DNA from: Streptomyces ruber
Lineage (GTDB): Bacteria; Actinomycetota; Actinomycetes; Streptomycetales; Streptomycetaceae
Assembly: GCF_014648075.1 (NCBI RefSeq)
Contig: NZ_BMQK01000020.1
Coordinates: 46,666-110,665 of the forward strand
DNA length: 64,000 nt
Direction: 5' to 3'
This document shows positions 57,946 to 64,000 of this stretch, piece after piece. Position 1 is the first letter of the stretch, and each line of letters begins with the position of its first letter. The position numbers and the translations under genes are program-made. The notes below the pieces were generated by a model, which saw only the letters and a program-made list of their open reading frames with translations, was not told where the DNA came from and ran no database searches.

Positions 57946-60293
57946 CCGCGCCCGGCACGGGGCCAGCCCCGCAGATCGCCGCCCGCACGTCGATTGTTGC
58001 GCGAGGCGGAGCGGTTGCTGCCCAGCAGATCGGCACGCTGGCGTATCACGCCGCGCCGCGGGCCCCGGTGTCCTGGCCGCATCGCAGCGGCAGCCCTCTG
58101 CCGCGGCAGGCGGACTGCTTCCAGCACCGTGCCGAAGTCGAGCACCTGGCGGCTGCGGTGGCCGGGGAACAGACGGTGGTGCCGTGCCAGGTACTGACGG
58201 GCACCGGGGGCATGGGCAAAACCCAGCTGGCCGCCCACTACGCTCGTACCGCCTGGCGGAGCGGGCAGCTGGACCTGCTGGTATGGGTGTCGGCCAGCAG
58301 CCGGGACGCGATCATCAGTGCTTACGCGCAGACCGGCGTCGAGGTGGCCGGGGCCGAGCCGGAGGATGCCGAGCGGGCCGCGGAGCGATTCCTGCACTGG
58401 GCGGAGACCACCGACCGGCGGTGGCTGATCGTTCTCGACGATGTGACCGACCCCGCCGACCTGCGCGGCCTGTGGCCACCCCACAACCCTCGCGGTTGCA
58501 CCCTGGTCACCACCCGCCGCCGCGATGCTGCCCTGACCGGCCCCGGCCGCCACCGCATCGACGTCGGCATCTTCACCCCTGCAGAAGCCGTCACCTACCT
58601 GACCACCACCCTCGCCGTCCACGACCGCCACGACGACCCGGAAGAGATCGCCGGGCTCGCCGCCGACCTGGGCCATCTGCCCCTGGCCCTCGCCCAGGCC
58701 GCCGCCTACCTGACCGACCTCCATCTCGGCTGCGCTGCCTACCGGGCCCGCCTGGCCGACCGCACCCGCACCCTCCCCGCTCTCCTTCCCGACGCCGACG
58801 GGCTACCCGATGACCACCACACCACCGTCACCGCCACCTGGTCCCTGTCCATCGAACAGGCCGACCGGCTCCGCCCCCGCGGCCTGGCCCGCCCCCTGCT
58901 CCACCTGGCCAGCATGCTCGACCCCAACGGCACCCCCACTACCGTCCTGACCAGCTTCCCTGCCCTCACCTACCTCACCGAACACCGCACCCCCGTCGTG
59001 CCCGGCGACCAGCCCGCCCAGCCGCACCCGGTGAGCGCCGAAGACGCCCACGATGCACTGCGCTGCCTGCACCGACTCAGCCTCGCCGACCACACGCCTG
59101 ACAGCCACCAACAGGCGGTACGCGTGCACTCCCTCATCCAACGTGTCACACGCGAGAGCCTGCCCGCGGCCCAGCGGGCCTCCCTCGCCCGCACCGTCGC
59201 CGACGCTCTGATCTCCGCCTGGCCCGACTTCGGCGGCGAGACGGGCCCCGGCAAGGCCTTGCGTGCCAACACCGAGACGCTGATGCACCAGGCGGACGAC
59301 GCCCTGTACCAGTCAGGGCTCCACCCCGTGCTCCTCCGTCTAGGCAAGAGCCTCGGCTCGAGCGGACAAGTCGTCTCGGCCATCACACACTTCCGCCACC
59401 TGGCGCACGCCGCGCACCAACGCCTCGGCTCCGATCACCCTGACACCCTCACCGCACGGGGCGACCTCGCCCACTGGCAGGGGGTAGCGGGAGACTGGGC
59501 CAACGCATTCACGTCCTTCAGAGACCTGCTGGAGCATGCGATTCAGACCCTTGGCCCCGATCACCCGTTCACTCTCACCGTCCGCGGTCACCTCGCTCAT
59601 TGGAGGCAGGAACTCGGGGACGAGGCCGGTGCAGCCGCCGACCTAGACGCTCTACTGGCTGACCGGAAACGGGTGCTGGGCTCCAACCATCCTGACACCC
59701 TGACCACGCAGGGGGATCTTGCCAGAGTGCGGGGGAAGCTGGGGGACGCGGCGCGTGCCGTGGCCGAGCTGGCCAGCGTGCTGGAGCAGGAAACACAAGT
59801 GCTCGGACCTGACCATCCCTCTACGCTCACCACCCGGCACAATGTGGCCTTCTACCGGGGGCAGGCGGGAGACGTTGCCGGTGCTGCGGCCGATCTGGCC
59901 GATCTACTTGAGCAGACAACACGCGTACAGAGCGCCAACAGCATGCTGACCCTCACCACGCGGGCCAACCTTTCCGAACTGCGGGGCAAGCTGGGGGACA
60001 CGGACGGTACTGTGGCGGCCCTGGCCGACCTGCTGGAGGACATGCTCGCGGTGCTGGGCCCTGATCACCTCGCGACCCTCAGTACCCAGCGGGACCTTGC
60101 GCGTTGGAGGGGAAAGGCAGGCGATGTGGCCGGTGCTGTGACGGACTTGGTCAATCTGGTGAAGCATGCGAGCCGGGTGCTGGGCTCCGACCACCCCTAC
60201 ATGCGCACCATGCGCGCAGATCTTGTGCACTGGCAGGGGAAAGCAGGAGAAGCAGACGCCGAGCAAGGGACGAGCACTCAGGCGGTCGAGTGA
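57942..60293 (+). CDS. NB-ARC / TPR protein (STAND NTPase)
   Basis: About 783 residues. NB-ARC domain: P-loop LTGTGGMGKTQLAAHYA, Walker B WLIVLDDV, sensor block CTLVTTRRRD, and GHLPLALAQAAAYL. After a helical spacer come seven 42-residue TPRs of the form LGxDHPxTLTxRxxLAxWRG. STAND proteins oligomerise with ATP on sensing a ligand; in bacteria they act as regulators or antiphage sensors. The first GTG in frame is 58068, but the frame upstream (QQIGTLAYHAAPRAPVSWPH) looks like genuine family sequence, so CTG 57942, overlapping the previous TGA, is the likely start. The stop at 60293 lies two bases before the target site of a dead IS. Confidence 0.85.
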   Translation: MTAPGTGPAPQIAARTSIVARGGAVAAQQIGTLAYHAAPRAPVSWPHRSGSPLPRQADCFQHRAEVEHLAAAVAGEQTVVPCQVLTGTGGMGKTQLAAHYARTAWRSGQLDLLVWVSASSRDAIISAYAQTGVEVAGAEPEDAERAAERFLHWAETTDRRWLIVLDDVTDPADLRGLWPPHNPRGCTLVTTRRRDAALTGPGRHRIDVGIFTPAEAVTYLTTTLAVHDRHDDPEEIAGLAADLGHLPLALAQAAAYLTDLHLGCAAYRARLADRTRTLPALLPDADGLPDDHHTTVTATWSLSIEQADRLRPRGLARPLLHLASMLDPNGTPTTVLTSFPALTYLTEHRTPVVPGDQPAQPHPVSAEDAHDALRCLHRLSLADHTPDSHQQAVRVHSLIQRVTRESLPAAQRASLARTVADALISAWPDFGGETGPGKALRANTETLMHQADDALYQSGLHPVLLRLGKSLGSSGQVVSAITHFRHLAHAAHQRLGSDHPDTLTARGDLAHWQGVAGDWANAFTSFRDLLEHAIQTLGPDHPFTLTVRGHLAHWRQELGDEAGAAADLDALLADRKRVLGSNHPDTLTTQGDLARVRGKLGDAARAVAELASVLEQETQVLGPDHPSTLTTRHNVAFYRGQAGDVAGAAADLADLLEQTTRVQSANSMLTLTTRANLSELRGKLGDTDGTVAALADLLEDMLAVLGPDHLATLSTQRDLARWRGKAGDVAGAVTDLVNLVKHASRVLGSDHPYMRTMRADLVHWQGKAGEADAEQGTSTQAVE

Positions 60294-60299
60294 CCTAGG

Positions 60300-61196
60300 C
60301 AGTTCTCTTTTGGATCAGTCGGTCGTTGGTCCGGGTATGCCGTTGACCGATGCGCAGTGGGCGCGGATTGAGCCCTTACTCCCGGACCGGACGCCGAAGC
60401 GGGGTGGCCGCTGGCGGGGCCATCGTGAGGTGATCGACGCGATCGCCTACAAGTTCCAGACCGGTACCAGTGGGTCCATCTGCCGGAGAAGTACGGCAAC
60501 TGGCGAGGGGTCCACTCAACCGGCTGCGGATGTGGGCCGTCGACGGGACCTGGGAGCGGGTCTTCACCGCGTTGACGGCCCAGGCCGACGCGGAGGAAGA
60601 CCTCAACTGGGCGGTCTCGGTGGACTCCACGATCGTGCGGGCTCACCAGCACGCGGCCGGCGCCCGCGAAAAGGGGCTTCGGCCGGCGAACCCGACGACC
60701 ATGCCATCGGTCGGTCCCGGGGCGGACTGACCACAAAGATCCCCCCTTGTCGCCGACGACCGCTGCCGGCCTCTTGCGTTCGTCCTGACCGCAGGCCAAG
60801 CTGGCGGCGCGCCTGTCCTCACCGATGTCATGGCCCGCCTGCGGATTGCCCGCCGCCGAGGCCGGCCACGCACCAGACCCGATGTGGTTCTGGCGGACAA
60901 GGCGTACTCATCCCGCGCGATCCGCGAGCATCTGCGAAAGCGCCATCCGGCCAGTGATCCCCGTCCCCGCTGACCAGCGCGGACACCGGCTGCGACGGGG
61001 CAGCCAAGGCGGCAGGCCGCCGACCTTCGACCGGGAGGCATACAAGCAGCGCAACACCGTCGAGCGGTGCATCAACCGCCTGAAGCAGTGGCGAGGCATC
61101 GCCACCCGCTACGAGAAGACCGCCACCATCTACCTGGCCGGACTCCACATCGCCGACGTCTTCCTCTGGTCCGCCCGATGATCCGAACGAGACCGT
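60300..61196 (+). mobile_element. IS5-family element, inactive, with CTAG target duplication
   Basis: Imperfect inverted ends (GCAGTTCTCTTTTGGATCA at the left, ACGGTCTCGTTCGGATCA read inward from the right) are each flanked by CTAG (60296-60299 and 61197-61200), the target duplication expected of one IS5 subgroup. About 900 bases. Confidence 0.7.
60337..61181 (+). pseudogene. IS5-family transposase with several frameshifts
   Basis: Pieces in changing frames follow one order: MPLTDAQWARIEPLLPDRTP, VIDAIAYKFQTG, RLRMWAVDGTWERVFTALTA, WAVSVDSTIVRAHQHAAGAR, AIGRSRGGLTTKI, MARLRIARRRGRPRTRPDVV, YKQRNTVERCINRLKQWRGI. All three catalytic positions can be found but not in one frame. Confidence 0.8.
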
Positions 61197-61319
61197 CTAG
61201 CTGCGGGAGCAAGAGGTACAGGACCTCATACGACATGCCCCAGCATTCGCCGTAGGGGGCAGCAAGTCGTTCCCGACCCGAGCCGACCACGGGCTACGAG
61301 ATCTCGTATGACCCTGAAG

Positions 61320-64000
61320 CTACGCCCCTCTTTCGAATGACCGGGCTGCCTCGCCCCACCAATAGGCAAGGCCGTGACGGCAGGTCAGGGTGTCGGGATG
61401 GTCCGGGCCCAGCACTCGCAGCATGTCGGGCGGCAGTTCCTCCAGGGCGGTCGCGGCGCCCGCCGCATCCCCCGCCCACCCGCGCCAGGCGGCAAGATTA
61501 GCGTGGGCGGCAAGGGTGCCGTGATGATCTGGACCCAGCACTCGCAGCATGTCGGGCAGCAGTTCCTCCAGGGCGGTCGCGGCGCCCGCCGCATCCCCCG
61601 CCCACCCCCGCCAGAACGCGAGGCCATGGCGGGTGGCAAAAGTGTCGGGATGGTCCGGACCTAACACCCGCAGCCGATCGGACAGCAATTCCTCCAGGGC
61701 GGCCGCGGCGCCGACCGCATCCCCCGCCCACCCCCGCCAGAAGGCAAGGTTGGCGCGGCAGGTCAAGGTGTCGGGATGCTCCGGGCCCAGCACTCGCAGC
61801 ATGTCGGGCGGCAGTCCCTCCAAGGCGGCCACAGCGCCCGCCGCATCCCCCGCTTCCCCCCGCCAGAAGGCGATGTCGTGGCGGGTCGCAAGGGTTTCGG
61901 GATGGTCCGGACCCAGCACCCGTAACCGGTCAGACAGCAGCTCTTCCAGAGCGGCTGCGGCGCTTTCTGCTTCCCCTGCCCACCCCCGCCAGGCGGCGAG
62001 GCTGGCGTGGGTGGCGAGTGTCTCGGGGTGGTCCGGGCCCAGCACTCGCAGCATGTCGGGCAGCAGTTCCTCCAGGGCGGCCACAGCGCCCGCCACATCT
62101 CCCGCCTTCCCCCGCCAGAACGCGAGGCCATGGCGGGTGGCAAGGGTGTCGCGGTGGCGCGGGCCCAGCACCCGCAGCCGGTCGGGCAGCAGTTTCTCGT
62201 AGGCAGCGGCAGCGCCCGCCGCGTCCCCCGCCCACCCCCGCCAAAAAGCAAGGTCGTTGCGAGTGGTCAGGGTATCGGGGTGGTCCGGGCCCAGCTTCTG
62301 CCAACACGCTTCAGTCAGACGTCGGAAGTGTTCGGTAGCTGCCTGCAGTTGACCACTCTCAACGAGGCTGCGGGCGCTGCGGAGCAGGACTGGGTGGGCA
62401 GCCGGGGCGTAGAGAACCTGTTCGGCATGGTGGATGAGGGCAGCGGTGTTGCCGCGCAGTGCTTGCGCCAGAGCGGTGTCGCGTTCGGTCGCGGGCCAAG
62501 CGTCGAGAAGAGCTTCCGCGGCAGCGCGGGCGGCACGGTCTCGCTGGTCAGGAGGGAGGCTGTCGCGGATGGCGCGCTGGATGAGCTGATGCACGCGCAC
62601 AGCTTGATGCGGGGAGCCGGGATTGTGGTCGGCCAGGCTGAGCCGGTGCAGGATCCGGAGTACTCGGTGCACCTCCCCAGCGTCGGCCTCCTTGCGTCGC
62701 CGGGGGGTCTGCCCCGATCCGGAAGGCCGACGGCGTGACAGCCACAGGCCGAGACGCCGACCGGGTGGCTGGGGAGACGCTGTGCAGGCATTCAAGTAGG
62801 CGCAGGCTGCGGGAGCGGTCAGGACAGCGCTGGGAATGCCGGCAGGGTTGAGGAAGGCAGCCAGGTGAAGCAGAGGGCGGGCGAGTCCGGCCGTGTGCCG
62901 GTCAGCACGCTCCAGGGACAGATGCCAGGTGGCGGCCGCGGTGCGGGTCTGCTCGTCGGGCAGCAGGTCCGGGGCGAGGGCGGCAAGGGGGCGGCTGTGG
63001 TCGGCCAGTTGGCGGTGGTAGTCGGCGGCAGGCAGGTGGGCGTCGATGAGGTAGGCGGCGGCTTGGGCGAGCGCGAGGGGTAGGCGGCCCAGAGCGTCGG
63101 CCAGGGCGTCGAGGTCCGCGGTGGGTTCCTGGCGGTGGTGGGCAGCCAGGGTGGCGGCCAGGTAGGCGCGAGCCTGGCCCGCTGTGAAGACGTCGACGTC
63201 GAGGCGCCGTCGGCGGGCCCCGGTGAGAGGCGCTTCGCGCAGGCGGGTGGTGACCAGAATGCGGCCCCGGGGTGTGTCCGGTGGCCACAGTCCGTGCATC
63301 AACGTGGTGGCGGCCGGACCGGCCGGATCATGCTCGGGGGCGGCCAAGTCGTCCAAGACGATCAACCAGCGTTTGTCGGTGGCGGCCAGCCAGGCCAGCA
63401 GCTGCTCCACGGCCCGAGGGCCGTCCTGCTCCGTGCCGAGGAGGTCCTCGGCGGCCGCACGGTAGGCGTCGATAACCGCCTCTCGAGTGGCAGCAGTGAT
63501 CCAGATGAGTAGGTCAAGTTTTCCCTGTTGCCACAGGCTGTAGGCGTGGTGGGCGGCGAGCTGTGTTTTACCGACTCCGCCAAGCCCGGCCAGTACTTGG
63601 CAACGCGCCTCCCGGCCGCCCTCGGCGGCGGTACGCTCCAGCCATGCGGTCTGATCGCGAGGCTGGAAGCACTCCGCTTCCGAAGGCGGGGTGCCAATGC
63701 GGCGCGGCCAGGTGAGCGGCGGGCGCACCAGCGCGGTCTTGCTCACTTCCGGTGTGCCGGAGACTATGCCGATTTCTGCCGCTGTGGAGGACGGGGCCGG
63801 GGTAAGGAGCCGGTCCAGTTGCTGCAACTGCTGCTCGCGGCCGGTGAACCCGGTTACGTCGCCAGGTAAGAGGCATGGCGCCTGTGCCGGTGCGGAATGC
63901 TGAGGGGCGGGCGGGGCCAGGGCGGGGTCGGCACTCAGCACTGCTCGTTGCAGGTGCTGCAGTTGCGGGCCGGGCTCGATGCCCAGCTCCTCTGCCAGCT
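61320..64000 (-). CDS. SARP-type / NB-ARC / TPR fusion protein, 5' end outside window
   Basis: About 893 codons are visible; the gene runs off the window. The visible start LAEELGIEPGPQLQHLQRAV with DPALAPPAP is the end of a bacterial transcriptional activator domain (AfsR/SARP family). It leads to GDVTGFTGREQQLQQLDRLL and a damaged P-loop, VSGTPEVSKTAL, where AfsR has G-x-P-G-V-G-K-T. The sequence then jumps to TWPRRIGTPPSEAECFQPRD, the start of an NB-ARC like that of the neighbouring STAND gene, with an intact P-loop AGLGGVGKTQLAAHHA, WLIVLDDLA and LGRLPLALAQAAAYL. Eight TPR units close it. So a SARP head has been joined to a complete second NB-ARC/TPR. If the SARP DNA-binding domain exists upstream this is a regulator. 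Confidence 0.85.
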   Translation of the reverse strand, partial: LAEELGIEPGPQLQHLQRAVLSADPALAPPAPQHSAPAQAPCLLPGDVTGFTGREQQLQQLDRLLTPAPSSTAAEIGIVSGTPEVSKTALVRPPLTWPRRIGTPPSEAECFQPRDQTAWLERTAAEGGREARCQVLAGLGGVGKTQLAAHHAYSLWQQGKLDLLIWITAATREAVIDAYRAAAEDLLGTEQDGPRAVEQLLAWLAATDKRWLIVLDDLAAPEHDPAGPAATTLMHGLWPPDTPRGRILVTTRLREAPLTGARRRRLDVDVFTAGQARAYLAATLAAHHRQEPTADLDALADALGRLPLALAQAAAYLIDAHLPAADYHRQLADHSRPLAALAPDLLPDEQTRTAAATWHLSLERADRHTAGLARPLLHLAAFLNPAGIPSAVLTAPAACAYLNACTASPQPPGRRLGLWLSRRRPSGSGQTPRRRKEADAGEVHRVLRILHRLSLADHNPGSPHQAVRVHQLIQRAIRDSLPPDQRDRAARAAAEALLDAWPATERDTALAQALRGNTAALIHHAEQVLYAPAAHPVLLRSARSLVESGQLQAATEHFRRLTEACWQKLGPDHPDTLTTRNDLAFWRGWAGDAAGAAAAYEKLLPDRLRVLGPRHRDTLATRHGLAFWRGKAGDVAGAVAALEELLPDMLRVLGPDHPETLATHASLAAWRGWAGEAESAAAALEELLSDRLRVLGPDHPETLATRHDIAFWRGEAGDAAGAVAALEGLPPDMLRVLGPEHPDTLTCRANLAFWRGWAGDAVGAAAALEELLSDRLRVLGPDHPDTFATRHGLAFWRGWAGDAAGAATALEELLPDMLRVLGPDHHGTLAAHANLAAWRGWAGDAAGAATALEELPPDMLRVLGPDHPDTLTCRHGLAYWWGEAARSFERGA
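61338..62292 (-). repeat. 126-bp tandem repeats encoding TPR units
   Basis: Seven and a half head-to-tail copies of a 126-bp unit, highly alike at the DNA level, encode LGPDHPxTLxTRxxLAFWRG and AGDAAGAxAALEELL. Confidence 0.85.

Noticed and set aside
61201..61319. Sequence between the dead IS5 element and the SARP/NB-ARC gene
   Set aside because: Too short and without motif or strong hairpin; nothing supported.

Overview
High-GC actinobacterial DNA, almost certainly a Streptomyces chromosome. The codon use is strongly G/C-ending, GTG starts and 4-bp stop/start overlaps are common, and the window carries SARP/NB-ARC/TPR proteins, ECF sigma factors, DUF6233 and DUF4239 remnants and a modular type I PKS. 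The density of regulators, broken genes and insertion-sequence (IS) relics suggests a chromosome arm or a genomic island. No rRNA, tRNA or CRISPR array was seen.

Layout. 0-9.4 kb: DUF4239 tail, a nucleotidyltransferase, then a tight five-gene operon (ECF sigma, HC2 zinc-finger membrane protein, ABC ATPase, two membrane components), a 2'-5' RNA ligase-like protein, a winged-helix protein, a scrambled hydrolase relic and a lipoprotein. 9.8-17.9 kb: housekeeping-type singletons (APH-type kinase, secreted serine hydrolase, DinB-like, NAD(P)-binding protein, an unusual prephenate dehydratase, ECF41 sigma factor, SRPBCC). 18-24.4 kb: a frameshifted SGNH/rhamnogalacturonan acetylesterase-like gene, a 23S rRNA (guanine-N1) methyltransferase behind what looks like a ribosome-controlled attenuator, an imine-reductase-like enzyme, LysR/cupin and DoxX. 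25-29.1 kb: NhaA and an arsenic island (arsI divergent from arsR-acr3-arsC around a perfect 15-bp inverted repeat). 29.4-31.7 kb: a graveyard of truncated pieces (cobalamin-binding radical SAM, ISL3, IS630, MerR).

31.8-54.7 kb is a compact biosynthetic locus: a PucR/CdaR-type regulator, one 4804-residue PKS, a type II thioesterase (frameshifted), and, beyond an IS5 insertion, a carboxylesterase, a metallo-beta-lactamase-fold hydrolase and an XRE/MmyB-type regulator. The PKS reads KSQ-AT(methylmalonyl)-ACP / KS-AT(malonyl)-DH-KR-ACP / KS-AT(malonyl)-DH-KR-ACP, followed by a classical SDR domain where a thioesterase would be expected. By colinearity it should make a propionate-primed 2,4-heptadienoyl chain.

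54.8-64 kb: IS701- and IS5-type relics, then two NB-ARC/TPR (STAND) genes pointing at each other across a dead IS. The second is fused to the end of a SARP-type activator domain and carries eight near-identical 42-residue TPR units. Several otherwise well-conserved genes differ from an intact frame by single bases (SGNH hydrolase, thioesterase II, MerR, IS5 transposase), so either recent decay or local sequence errors must be kept in mind.
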